Shown here piece after piece: positions 56,801 to 64,000 of a stretch of DNA of 64,000 bases (positions within the stretch are counted from its first letter, which is position 1; the number at the start of each line of letters is the position of its first letter). The notes beneath the pieces were generated by a model that worked only from the letters and a program-made list of their open reading frames with translations, made no database searches and had not been told where the DNA came from. The translations under genes were made by a program, and so were the position numbers. Source of the DNA: Microscilla marina ATCC 23134 (lineage in GTDB: Bacteria; Bacteroidota; Bacteroidia; Cytophagales; Microscillaceae); the NCBI RefSeq assembly GCF_000169175.1, contig NZ_AAWS01000010.1:1-64000 (forward strand), in the 5' to 3' direction.

Positions 56801-59322
56801 TGAGTAGAACGTACCAGATCAGTACCCTCTTTTTTCAATACCAGCGTCTCGCTGTTTTCCAGGTCAAGTTGAATATTACCCAACTGAAACACCGTTTGCA
56901 CTATGGGTAAACTTGGGGTTTCTTGAGTTGCATCATCAGCTTTTATGTCTCCCTCAAACGTTTCGGTAGCACTGGCTGGTTTTACCCAAAACGACCAGGT
57001 AGCATTACCTTGGTGGCTAATTGTTCCTTCAGATTGAGCGTAAGCAGTTTTCCCGTCAAAACGCAGTGATTGATTAACCAAGTTGCTACGTTTGGTTGCC
57101 ACTGAATTTACTGCTATAGTCAACAGCTCAGGCGATGCACTCGTAGTAAAAAGCCCAGCAGCGTCAGATTTTGCCTTATCACCAGGAGCCAGTATTGTTG
57201 TAGTACCATTATTTAAGGTAATTTGTTGTCCTTGAGGCACTGGGTATACCTCTTCTCCTTCTTTGTACACAACTCTGCCCGAAATAGTAAATTGAGAAAT
57301 ATCAGTAAAATCAATCTCACTTTTGTTGGTGTGTTGTCCTCTTTGCAACAACACCTCTATAACAGGCGCTCTGAACTCATGGTTAGGCTTTTGGGGCACT
57401 ACATTAAAGGTCTTGCCTGTACTGCTGGTACCATAATTGAGCCCTCTAAGCACATAAGCCCCCGACGTAGAAGTCAAAATACCATAATACAAACCTGCGT
57501 ATTGACTAGCGCTCCAGTGCAAATCCTGACCCTTGGATTGACTTTTACCAATGTACTCATTGCGGTTTGTTAAAGCATAGTTATATACTTCTTTGCCATC
57601 CCCTTCATCAAAACGGTAGTATAGCAAAAGGTTGTCCTCTTCGCCTGATAGTACATGGCGGTAAGTTTGTTTGATTTGTTTGGCTGATTTTGCCACTTTC
57701 CAAGCCTTAAACTCATCTAGTTGATAAGCAGCATTGTTTTGAGCCCCTATCAAGAAACGATTTACACCACCTGGAGGAGCCTGATAAGGCGTAGGCGTAG
57801 TGGCTAGTTCTTCACCGTCCTGATAAAGCTTACCTTCGGCCCCTATAGGTTTTTGCTCTTCGTCGAGCACAGGTGCAAAGGTAAATGCGTAGTGGTGCCA
57901 TTGGTTATCACGCGTTTTCAGATTACCTTCCAAATAAGCATTGCCATCGGCATTGGTTACTATAATTTTGTTGCTGGTGAGTTGAATCTTGGAGTTGCCC
58001 ATAGCAAATACGGTATTGTTACCTGCACCCTTATACCAAAACTCCATCGTAAAACGTGGTTGGTTTCTCAAGGCTTCTATATTGTCAACCTCTATAGCAG
58101 GTGTGTTGGCATCAAACATCAAAGCATGTCCAGGTACACCACCATTTTTCAACGCAGCGGTTATTTCTACATCTTGTACTGCATCTTGATGATTAGTAGT
58201 TACCTTACCCGAAATTTGCCCATTGTAAAAAATAAAGCCCAAAGTTTGTCCATTGGTAGTAAAGCTATCATCACCCAAAGCCTCTACTTTATACACATAA
58301 CGCTCGCCAGCTGTCAGATCTTTGTCTTCAAAAATCAACTCATCACCCGCTTGTTGGTTATTGATGGCAGGAGGGTTAGGCAAAGCCACAAACGTGACCT
58401 CTGCTTGTGGGCGACGCGAAACTGTATACCGGGTAGCCTTGGCAATATGATTCCATTTGATTTGCACCTTATCACTAAACTCGCCTTTAGACGCGGTCAC
58501 AAATATTTCTTCTAAATCAAGAATAGGGTGTCCAGCGTCGGTTCTTACTTGCATCAAAGGAGGACCATCTACATAAGCATGTCCCATTCCTTCTTTGACA
58601 GCAGACTCCTTAATGGCATTTGTCCAACCCATCACTCCCCTATCAGGAGAAGTCATGTCAGACGTATTCAACAATACATCCAGCCCCTTAGCGGTGTGTT
58701 GAGCCAATTCGTCTGCCTTGTTACTATCGATTACTTTAGCCCAATACCTTAAGATATCTTGCTTGGTACGTGCCTGATTCCAAGCTCGTACTTCAGTAAT
58801 AAATAGTTCGGTTTCTCTGGCTTTATAAAAATACAGTTGACGACCTAGGGTAGTATTAAAATCCAGGTCGCTAAATACACCACGTGTTCTTCCGTTTACA
58901 TACAGTGTAGTAGTGCCATTGTTGGCTACTAAAGCTATGTGGTGCCAGGTATTTTTTCCAATTTGTCCATTGAGGTCAATGTTTTTTTCTGCGCCCTTCA
59001 AATGAAGCTTTAATTGGTGATTATTTTCCACCCGCATCGAGAACGACTCCTGGTCGCCTAGTAAGTCCGTAAGCACCCAGGCATTATTATCACTTTGGGC
59101 TTTAATCCAAAACTCAAAGCTCGCTTGGTTTGCTTGCCCACTATTCAGCAAGGTGTTAAAATCTACTCCTGTATTGAAGTAGTTGTTGTACTTATTCTTT
59201 TTGAGGTGTAATACCGCCCCCAAAGAAGAGTTTGTAGCTTGGGCAAACAATTGCTGAGGAAACCAAAGTCCACTCACAATTACTGCCAGCATGATTTTTA
59301 TAAAAAAACATCTTTTTTTCAT
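50803..59322 (-). CDS. Giant LamG-domain surface protein with T9SS sorting domain
   Basis: A 2839-residue secreted protein: signal peptide (ending LFAQ), LamG/concanavalin-like domains at about 30-190, 395-560, 747-940 and 1934-2067 (each with WIKAQS, EFWYKG, FWVKPAS or EFWVKP, then WHHIAL or WSHVAV and NGR), an FN3-like domain at about 275-355, a long region without recognised family (about 960-1930) that contains predicted coiled sequence, and a type A T9SS sorting domain at the end (YQNQPNPFHDVTSISYELP, VTVYNAQGQ-like HLTVYNAQGQVV, SGVYFYALTTKAG). Likely binds carbohydrate or protein at the surface. Such genes are the largest in gliding Cytophagales. Confidence 0.92.
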   Translation of the reverse strand: MKKRCFFIKIMLAVIVSGLWFPQQLFAQATNSSLGAVLHLKKNKYNNYFNTGVDFNTLLNSGQANQASFEFWIKAQSDNNAWVLTDLLGDQESFSMRVENNHQLKLHLKGAEKNIDLNGQIGKNTWHHIALVANNGTTTLYVNGRTRGVFSDLDFNTTLGRQLYFYKARETELFITEVRAWNQARTKQDILRYWAKVIDSNKADELAQHTAKGLDVLLNTSDMTSPDRGVMGWTNAIKESAVKEGMGHAYVDGPPLMQVRTDAGHPILDLEEIFVTASKGEFSDKVQIKWNHIAKATRYTVSRRPQAEVTFVALPNPPAINNQQAGDELIFEDKDLTAGERYVYKVEALGDDSFTTNGQTLGFIFYNGQISGKVTTNHQDAVQDVEITAALKNGGVPGHALMFDANTPAIEVDNIEALRNQPRFTMEFWYKGAGNNTVFAMGNSKIQLTSNKIIVTNADGNAYLEGNLKTRDNQWHHYAFTFAPVLDEEQKPIGAEGKLYQDGEELATTPTPYQAPPGGVNRFLIGAQNNAAYQLDEFKAWKVAKSAKQIKQTYRHVLSGEEDNLLLYYRFDEGDGKEVYNYALTNRNEYIGKSQSKGQDLHWSASQYAGLYYGILTSTSGAYVLRGLNYGTSSTGKTFNVVPQKPNHEFRAPVIEVLLQRGQHTNKSEIDFTDISQFTISGRVVYKEGEEVYPVPQGQQITLNNGTTTILAPGDKAKSDAAGLFTTSASPELLTIAVNSVATKRSNLVNQSLRFDGKTAYAQSEGTISHQGNATWSFWVKPASATETFEGDIKADDATQETPSLPIVQTVFQLGNIQLDLENSETLVLKKEGTDLVRSTQTIGNQAMTFCAISYEAATQKFTIYVGETPDVSNAVSGVDMTGHFTLGAAWVNNDMATPFRGHVDHIEFRTRTFAHNEFKQIKEGNFIANDAQHLRLSYPIVTSGGNRELSLTAQAKHQGLKLVEALRDNKIVAINQGTYKYSYLASNPRYNPRGKAAYELNLTGVTTGLDFENTTRYGFVGNLIVPCDNHIGDLKGRIFRTDIQGYEKSFDASHFNGNVFAIENLLPGKYRVEIFRENAGADAEPLLRSPVVDITQGWASYDFEYHNPLMVSYKIYAVEVKANVDEGKPEVGGVRGQEIQPLCTGKYSLKAYTNYELELTVSEEFQNGKCNVAGVDYTVSGSLGTPATGHENGKTNENGKASIRFMSAGPSFDAANYLEQFQISARTKNRDTEDFLKSFITGSQMLSNDFTLTEPQVMYVLHDPPGDGSFAKIEEGTTISFTSQYTTDIGVETSTAFTAGSDVVTTTGGGFGVFILNRFFAAKGGTGISIDASNLNTIDNSTLWTLTLNESYSTAAGGKVVGPDADLLIGVTRVITRGKSRELIVGGCSAEIRENPNATALSYKSSFATKVEDVKETTIPGLESLIEELSAKSNLTTKESALLDSARSSKVAWKNILKKNEEKIAKADTYEKLRHGYNAGANRLDYEKGDFVFSGGGSSYTVTLDWSKEYSTTNSHAFNGKIGTPFTNSTSIVGIKLDVKTQVSAVWNNKFSFKNTENKKTGISFTLTDDDQGDQFHVFMRRDPDYDTPIFKTSAGRSSCPYERGTQPREGVRVEVLDGATKVTPAGTKAVYKVRLTNTQIADDNRGKSYVLDVSANTTNAAKISINGNASGIPASFFLMPGASDTTTVSIQQNDSGDTSYENIALRFYSSCEFTAGTTKYTANELYERNKDGTVKKDANGNPVSVVKVFDQVLLNTYFREPCVSKFEINQPTTNWVVNNTSNNRLRLRFKPETAKDDFKKVEVEYATEGNNKAQLLTTLDVDELTKDSEEYYTVSLDVSSLVDGKYSLRLVPVCGEAGTNRNNVSEWIEGTIQRNAPVIASVTPADNGIIGSDGVISATYTDKISNDGVNSLNINVMGVLANSNYEATAARFTEATDQIQIPDNDVLDMDSCTVEFWVKPLLPSTTVPIIEKGNNFQISLMPDGTVNAQRVRSDQPLAPNQWSHVAVTYSKSNKAIRIYINGRLAGERDLKLVSEPFGTNDQPVTIAKAVNGQGFKGSLDEIRIWSKARTSNQIINNYRKMLLGNEDKLVGYYRLDNNALTVNGTQEGIRDFTGNASGTTVQGVTWVTKQEAAPLQVEAVPQSIPVTIHRSNENQILITPDLADSDLEGAYLTVNIANNKIKDLLGNEIKGEKWSFRYEKNHIAWNQRSIDLQQVWQQEKNFALTLMNSGATEVTYELTDLPKWIKPSDKTTNQTYTLNSGQNESIDFVLQPWLNAGEHTGTIKAKVFDRSGRLLGTELVIVNVNVSCAAPLYTLNAAQYQYAMFLNASLHINGQRSIDERDKVTAFVMGSNGQAEVRGTGQVRRSGDRYKVSMLIHSNQETGEALQFRVWDASECREYGSIIEQYTFAKSTSLNNQTLTVGNTLVRKFNVVAGFQYVTFNATNQGRNYLSIDQVKGLPTGAKVYTQNGQEATYDGQSWSGNLTQLLPTQAYQVESPVAAQVELQGHVVALSTVIQINPGINWIGYLSDQTFPIGQALSGLNISDNTELRLVGQGGFSIYDSQTNQWSGTLEYLAPNMGYQLIALGNGTLNYATSLGANASAHQLSNRASQNRKNKPMYEVRTEARAMGMQVNALKYRYAAHVMGVVTQDGQHLDAADYIVTAHTNTGEVRGVAVPQMVNGKLMYFLTVHTNDKQAAYEVRLTHRETKTVQKLETPISYVDQVQGSLQAPYEFRMKRVDTQVKEAKAALFSGYKLYQNQPNPFHDVTSISYELPQADEVHLTVYNAQGQVVAVLAKGLKAVGKHTVQWQRNGLPSGVYFYALTTKAGKPMTKRLVIH

Positions 59323-59377
59323 AGAAAAAGTGTAATTTTGCTAAGTTTTTTAAAACAAAAAGATTAAAAGTCTTTGT

Positions 59378-59414
59378 AAAGCCTTGTTTGTCTGCTAACA
59401 AACAGGGCTTTTTT
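59378..59414 (+). terminator. Orphan plus-strand terminator upstream of the giant gene
   Basis: A 14-bp stem (AAAGCCTTGTTTGT with its complement, one G-U pair, 6-nt loop) followed by TTTTTT on the plus strand. No plus-strand gene ends here. It may terminate an antisense RNA crossing the giant gene's start, or act as a leader structure on the minus strand. Confidence 0.6.
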
Positions 59415-60143
59415 ATTTTCCGTAGACTTCCTGTTCACTTTTCGCAAAGCAGCGTCATAAGCTGTTTGGAAAAGTACCAAAAGACATAAACAGTGTTTGT
59501 ACATAATATGTATGAACACTTAAATATGGATATAACAATCCTGTTCAAATGATTTGAAAACAAGCCATTTGAAGCATCTGGTGAGAATGAAGCTTATAAA
59601 ATTATGAAGAAGTTTATCCTGAAATTACCCAATAAGCATTGGGCATGTCAAAAGAGTAGCAGGTCTTTTATATAATCCCTGAATCAGTTTCGTAGGTGAT
59701 CCAAAAAGTTGGAATACAACTATGGTGGATATGTGCTTGTGTACAAGTATAATGCAATGATAAACTGTATTTGTTCATGTTCAATGTCTAATTTGTTAAT
59801 AATATGCTCGTGATCCAACAATCAATTTTGTGTAATTAATTTAATATTATAAAGTGTTAGCAGTCGTTTTGAGTAAAAAAAATCTACAATAACCAGTCAG
59901 GTAATAAACCTGTGTAACATAGTTTGCCCAGCCCAAAGGCTTTTTTTGACAATTTTTTGTTTTTAAATTTAACGCGATCTATAACTAACCATCAATTACT
60001 TGAAAATGTAAAAGAACAATTAAATTATATGTATCAATATAAACTTATAAATGTTTGTCACTATTCATTTAAGAATAGCAAATAAATAATTACTTGATTG
60101 ATTGTAGTTGATAAGTTTATTCAAACTATCGCAGGCATATCTT

Positions 60144-60183
60144 TCCTTTAGCACACCGTGCTTAAACACGATTTCTTAAAGGA
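60144..60183. ncRNA. Candidate structured RNA element
   Basis: Outer 7-bp stem TCCTTTA (60144-60150)/TAAAGGA (60177-60183) with inner hairpin GCAC-ACC-GTGC; an alternative pairing CGTG/CACG overlaps the inner hairpin. No family match. Orientation is not known. Confidence 0.25.
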
Positions 60184-60974
60184 CAAAAATCCTATAACTC
60201 TCTTTATCTAAAAGGTCAGCTCAAGATCATCAAACATTCCTCTTTTAATAAGAAAATACCCACTTGTACTCATCAAATTGTACAAATGTCTTTTAGTTCA
60301 AATAGTATAATAGGTTGGTGGTATGATTTATAAAATTTAGAGATATTGTAAATAGTATGTCTGATCAATTATTAGTTGGTGTTACAAATGTAATGGGTAA
60401 CCCTTTCAAAAATCAAATAATTGCACTTGCTTTTAGTCCATTTCTGGGAAACGGAGTTTTTTATTGTGTATACCTTAATGTTTTTTTGTTGGTAAAGGAG
60501 TAATCATTTATGAAGATGTTTTAAGTAAGTGTTTGATTATTAGATATTTATATGTGAATATGAAGTAAACAATTACTCATTTTTGTATAAAAAATAAAAA
60601 GAGGTGTTTTTTTGAGAAAAAGTAATACGAATTTGATTTATTTTTATGATGATCTGATTACAGCGTTTTTTTGTCGTGAAAAGATGAGGTGTTTTTTTGA
60701 AAAAATGGCATCAGTGCCTTGCTTTAAGGTGTTTGAGCCAAAAGTGGGTGTTTGGGGGGAAAGCAGGGTATGTTTTTTCTTGGTTTATTGTCATCTGTTT
60801 TATTAGGTAAAAACAGCAAATTGTATGGTAGTAAATGCTCATGTATGTTTTTGTATTTTAACTTTGATACATTTTTGATAAAAATATTGTCTAAAAGCGT
60901 GTTACACTCAATTTTTTGCTTGAAAAAAACAAAATAAAGCATGTGTGACCATTTAAAAATCAAACCGTTTTACT

Positions 60975-60982
60975 TATTTTTG
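60975..60982 (+). promoter_or_regulatory. Putative -7 box for murC-ftsQ-ftsA
   Basis: TATTTTTG fits TAnnTTTG, 54 nt before the murC start. The -33 position has only ATTT, so support is partial. Confidence 0.35.
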
Positions 60983-61036
60983 CCAAATTTATTAAAGTAA
61001 ACCTGGCTTAACGAATAAGCTTCATTATTATCAATA

Positions 61037-62476
61037 ATGTTGGAACAAATCAAAAACATCTATTTTATAGGTATTGGAGGCATAGGCATGAGTGCTCTGG
61101 CAAGGTGGTTCAATACTCACCAATACCAAGTAGCTGGCTATGATCGCACCCCTACTACCCTAACCACTCAACTTCAGCAAGAAGGCATTGATATACATTT
61201 TGACGACAATGTAGCGCATATTCCAGAGGCATTTACCCACCCTGCGACTACATTGGTAGTATATACACCTGCTGTACCTGCACAGCACAAGCAATTAAAT
61301 TATTTCAAACAACATAATTTTCAAGTCAAAAAAAGAGCTGAAGTACTTGGTTTTCTTACACAAGACAGGTTTACAGTAGCGGTTGCCGGAACTCACGGAA
61401 AAACCTCTACCTCTTCTATGATTGCCCATATTATTCATTATGCAAAAAAGAATTGTACTGCTTTTTTAGGAGGAATACTTCAGGAGTATGAATCTAACCT
61501 TATATTGAGTCAAGAGATTGATAAAGAGTCTATTATGGTGGTGGAAGCTGATGAGTATGATCGATCTTTTTTGCATTTGCACCCCAATATTGCAGTGCTT
61601 AACTCAGTAGATGCAGACCATTTAGACATTTATGGTAACGAAGACTCAGTGCTTGATTCTTATGTGGCTTTCATCAAAAAAATCAAAGAAAACGGTAGAC
61701 TTTTTATAAAAAAAGAAATACATTTAGGCACTAACTTACTTCCAAATACAGTTATTACAAAGAGTTTTGCTTTAGAACAAAATGCAGATTGCCAGGCACA
61801 GCATGTACAAGTATCCCCTGAGGCATTTTACTTTGATTTTCACACAGAAGACATCACTATTCAAAACATAAAAATCAAAGTACCTGGCTATCACAATATC
61901 ATCAATGCAACTGTAGCTATAGCCGTAGCCCTGGAGTTGGGCATTGACCCTCAACAAATTAGAGATGCACTAGCTGTGTATAAAGGAGTAAAACGTCGTT
62001 TTGAGTATATTTTACAACATAAAAATATCATTTACATCGACGATTACGCACATCACCCTACTGAGATAGAGGTATTTCTTAAGTCAGTGAAAGCGATGTA
62101 CCCAAACAAAAAGATCACGGCGATTTTCCAGCCTCATTTATTTACTCGTACCCGCGACTTTTTAGATGGATTTGCCAAGAGCTTAAGCCTTACCGATCAG
62201 TTGGTGTTGCTTGATATTTACCCGGCAAGAGAGCAACCCATTCAAGGGGTAACCTCTCAGTTGATTTTGGATAAAGTAACTATAAAAGATAAAACATTGT
62301 GTGGCAAAAACGAACTTTATGACTTTTTGCAAAGGAACGATACCGAAGTTGTACTTACCATAGGAGCCGGAGATATAGGGGCTATGGTAGATAAAATTGG
62401 AGCACTGTTAAATGAAAAATATATTCAAAAAGAAGAAAACGAAAAAACAAATACCCAAAAGCAAATTAAGATTTAG
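61037..62476 (+). CDS. murC: UDP-N-acetylmuramate--L-alanine ligase
   Basis: A 479-residue Mur ligase that adds L-Ala to UDP-MurNAc with ATP, in the cytoplasm, at the first peptide step of peptidoglycan synthesis. The N-terminal Rossmann motif GIGGIGMSALARW (12-24), the ATP loop AGTHGKTSTSSMIA (about 116), EADEYDRSFLHL and DADHLDIYG, and the C-terminal FQPHLFTRTRDFLDGFA are all present and length is normal. It heads the murC-ftsQ-ftsA string here, and murG or ftsW, which usually precede it, are absent upstream. Confidence 0.97.
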   Translation: MLEQIKNIYFIGIGGIGMSALARWFNTHQYQVAGYDRTPTTLTTQLQQEGIDIHFDDNVAHIPEAFTHPATTLVVYTPAVPAQHKQLNYFKQHNFQVKKRAEVLGFLTQDRFTVAVAGTHGKTSTSSMIAHIIHYAKKNCTAFLGGILQEYESNLILSQEIDKESIMVVEADEYDRSFLHLHPNIAVLNSVDADHLDIYGNEDSVLDSYVAFIKKIKENGRLFIKKEIHLGTNLLPNTVITKSFALEQNADCQAQHVQVSPEAFYFDFHTEDITIQNIKIKVPGYHNIINATVAIAVALELGIDPQQIRDALAVYKGVKRRFEYILQHKNIIYIDDYAHHPTEIEVFLKSVKAMYPNKKITAIFQPHLFTRTRDFLDGFAKSLSLTDQLVLLDIYPAREQPIQGVTSQLILDKVTIKDKTLCGKNELYDFLQRNDTEVVLTIGAGDIGAMVDKIGALLNEKYIQKEENEKTNTQKQIKI

Positions 62477-63215
62477 AAAAAATGTTGTAATTTCTTTTTG
62501 GGTTGTAATTATTTTCTTGGTGTTTGGCTTTATCGAAATCAGACATAATGGAAGACTATGTACTGATATTCAGATAAATATTGAAAACGAAGCGGATAAT
62601 TACTTTTTGTCTACCGAAGACGTCATCCGCCTAATGACCAATGGAGGAAAAGAAAAAGTGCTCAATAATAGCTTCAGTAATATCTCTATCAAAACCCTGG
62701 AAAAAAGAGTCAAAGAGGGGAACGCATTTGTAGAAAAATGTCAAATAGCAAGAAATTTGAAGGGAGTATTGTTTGTAGATGTTACCTTGAAACGCCCCAT
62801 AGCCCGATTTATAAGAAAAAGCAAGGCAGATGTTTATGTAGACAATAATGGGGTGGTGCTTAACGTTTTAAGAAAATTTACAGCTAGAGTATTGCTGGTA
62901 ACTCAAAGCGAGCGAACTGCTCCTCTTGATTTCAAACGCAATAAACAAGACAAAGAGTTACTTGAAATGATCAGGTATATTTACCAAGATCCCTTTCTCA
63001 AAGCACAAATAGCTCAAGTAGATGTGCTTAAAAACCAAGATATGATACTGTATTTACAATTAGGCAAACAAGTGGTTGACTTTGGTAATTTAAACCAATG
63101 GAAAAGCAAACTTGATAGATTTAAGGTTTTTTATAAAGAAATACTTCCTCGAAAAGGCTGGAATGCTTACCGTAAGATCAGCTTGCGTTTCGACAAACAG
63201 ATAATTTGCGAATAA
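62412..63215 (+). CDS. ftsQ: Cell division protein FtsQ
   Basis: A 267-residue bitopic division protein: a basic cytoplasmic start (MKNIFKKKKTKKQIPK), one membrane helix (VVISFWVVIIFLVFGFIEI, about 25-43), and a periplasmic POTRA-type part (FLSTEDVIRLMTNGGKEKVL, then VDVTLKRPIARFI) with the beta domain after it. It links early and late divisome proteins in the periplasm. The ATG at 62412 lies inside murC (65-nt overlap); this gives the basic N-terminus expected for the family. ftsA starts 7 nt after its stop. Confidence 0.93.
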   Translation: MKNIFKKKKTKKQIPKSKLRFRKNVVISFWVVIIFLVFGFIEIRHNGRLCTDIQINIENEADNYFLSTEDVIRLMTNGGKEKVLNNSFSNISIKTLEKRVKEGNAFVEKCQIARNLKGVLFVDVTLKRPIARFIRKSKADVYVDNNGVVLNVLRKFTARVLLVTQSERTAPLDFKRNKQDKELLEMIRYIYQDPFLKAQIAQVDVLKNQDMILYLQLGKQVVDFGNLNQWKSKLDRFKVFYKEILPRKGWNAYRKISLRFDKQIICE

Positions 63216-63222
63216 TACTGAC

Positions 63223-64000
63223 ATGAAAGATAAAATTGTAGTAGGATTAGACATAGGCAGCACTAAAATATGTGCCCTGGTAGGTAAAAAAGACCAATTT
63301 GGTAAAATAGAATTACTAGGCATGGGCAAGGCGCCGTCAGAAGGGGTAACCCGTGGAGTAGTAATTAATATCGACAAAACTGTGACTGCTATCTCAGAAG
63401 CCATCGAAGAAGCTGAGCAGACTTCTGGCATAGATATACGCATTGTAAATGTGGGTATTGCCGGGCAACATATCAAAAGCCTGAAACAGAATGGAAGTAT
63501 TACCCGTGATTCGGCAGAGAACGAAATAACTCGCAATGATGTCAATCGTTTGATCAACGACATGTACCGTATTGTAACACCACCTGGTAACGAGATTATT
63601 CACGTGATGCCACAAGACTATACGGTTGACTTTGAGACTGGTATCAAAGAGCCAATAGGTATGTCGGGTATCAAACTCGAAGCTGATTTCAATATCATTA
63701 CAGCCCAAACCAGCGCCATCAACAACATCAACCGTTGTGTGAAACGTACCGGACTTGAAATAGAAAACCTGATACTAGAACCTATAGCTTCCAGCTTGTC
63801 GGTGCTTACCGACGAAGAGCGTGAAGCTGGGGTAGTATTGGTGGATATTGGAGGAGGAACTTCTGACGTAGCTATATTTTATGAAAATATTATACGCCAT
63901 ACCGCCGTTATACCTTTTGGAGGCGATATTATAACCTCTGATATCAAAGAAGGTTGTAGAATAATGACTGGACAGGCCGAAAAACTCAAAGTAAAGTTTG
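63223..64000 (+). CDS. ftsA: Cell division protein FtsA, 5' part
   Basis: The first 259 codons of an actin-like membrane tether for FtsZ; the rest lies beyond the window. It opens MKDKIVVGLDIGSTKICALV (phosphate-1 motif) and has the later VVLVDIGGGTSDVAIF (phosphate-2 motif, about 205). The 1C subdomain region (EAIEEAEQTSGIDIRIVNVG) is present as in FtsA. The ATG at 63223 is 7 nt after the ftsQ stop. ftsZ is expected next, outside the window. Confidence 0.95.
   Translation, partial: MKDKIVVGLDIGSTKICALVGKKDQFGKIELLGMGKAPSEGVTRGVVINIDKTVTAISEAIEEAEQTSGIDIRIVNVGIAGQHIKSLKQNGSITRDSAENEITRNDVNRLINDMYRIVTPPGNEIIHVMPQDYTVDFETGIKEPIGMSGIKLEADFNIITAQTSAINNINRCVKRTGLEIENLILEPIASSLSVLTDEEREAGVVLVDIGGGTSDVAIFYENIIRHTAVIPFGGDIITSDIKEGCRIMTGQAEKLKVKF

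Larger units (their letters stand above)
59415..61036. other. Gene-free region upstream of murC
   Basis: About 1.6 kb without a convincing frame. Present are a plus-strand terminator-like hairpin AGCC-CAAA-GGCT with seven T (59930-59947), a structured stretch at 60144-60183 (TCCTTTA/TAAAGGA around GCAC-ACC-GTGC), and a -7 box for murC. The density of hairpins without genes suggests non-coding RNAs; none matches a family I recognise. Confidence 0.4.

Noticed and set aside
57853-58515. 220-codon plus-strand frame inside the giant LamG gene
   Set aside because: It is antisense to an unbroken coding region with clear LamG motifs and shows no features of its own.
60612-60963. Short frames on both strands before murC
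   Set aside because: Phe/Cys/Lys-rich composition reflects A/T runs; no similarity to proteins and mutually overlapping.

Overview
The window looks like chromosomal DNA of a marine, gliding-type Bacteroidota of the order Cytophagales, with a gene content close to Microscilla. This is inferred from type IX secretion (T9SS) C-terminal sorting domains, many TPR sensors ending in SpoIIE phosphatases, Bacteroidota-type promoters (TTTG, 19-20 nt, TAnnTTTG), near absence of Shine-Dalgarno sites and an AT-rich composition. I found no tRNA, rRNA, CRISPR array or intact insertion sequence.

Layout. 1-4.1 kb: a minus-strand stress array of TerD-family genes (three complete, one cut by the window edge, one decayed) plus a PspA/ESCRT-III-like coiled-coil gene. 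4.2-11.3 kb: a TonB-dependent receptor coupled by 2 nt to a TPR/SpoIIE phosphatase, then a five-FN3 lipoprotein. 12.0-14.1 kb: a HEAT-like protein split by one stop, at a CTT TGA C site identical to the prfB +1 recoding site. 14.2-17.7 kb: GAPDH, a short-chain dehydrogenase and a Cys/Met-metabolism PLP enzyme. 17.9-25.3 kb: a T9SS Ig-like surface protein, a structured repeat island, smpB, a flippase, an NlpC/P60 protein and a di-haem peroxidase. 25.4-28.3 kb: feoB with a 50-residue Cys-rich partner, then a DUF1990 gene. 28.3-33.0 kb: a long leader, a bacterial NACHT-LRR protein and an M1 aminopeptidase.

33.0-37.2 kb, minus strand: an operon of a GNAT-like/methyltransferase fusion, a membrane SpoIIE phosphatase, a HATPase-type switch kinase and a STAS antagonist. 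This is a complete partner-switching module with an enzyme at its head. 37.5-39.1 kb: an AceK-like protein in which the recalled catalytic residues are replaced. 39.5-45.6 kb: a membrane AraC regulator, a TPR/LuxR-type regulator and a divergent TPR/SpoIIE phosphatase. 45.7-59.3 kb: mostly minus-strand surface genes (Kelch lipoprotein, small secreted proteins, a tandem pair, a 2839-residue LamG/T9SS giant). 59.3-61.0 kb: 1.7 kb without a convincing gene but with terminator-like and other hairpins. 61.0-64.0 kb: murC-ftsQ-ftsA, the end of a division/cell-wall cluster that begins here at murC.

Main points for follow-up: the AceK-like pseudokinase, the CTT TGA C split gene, the enzyme-led partner-switching operon, the NACHT-LRR gene with its long leader, and the repeat island before smpB.
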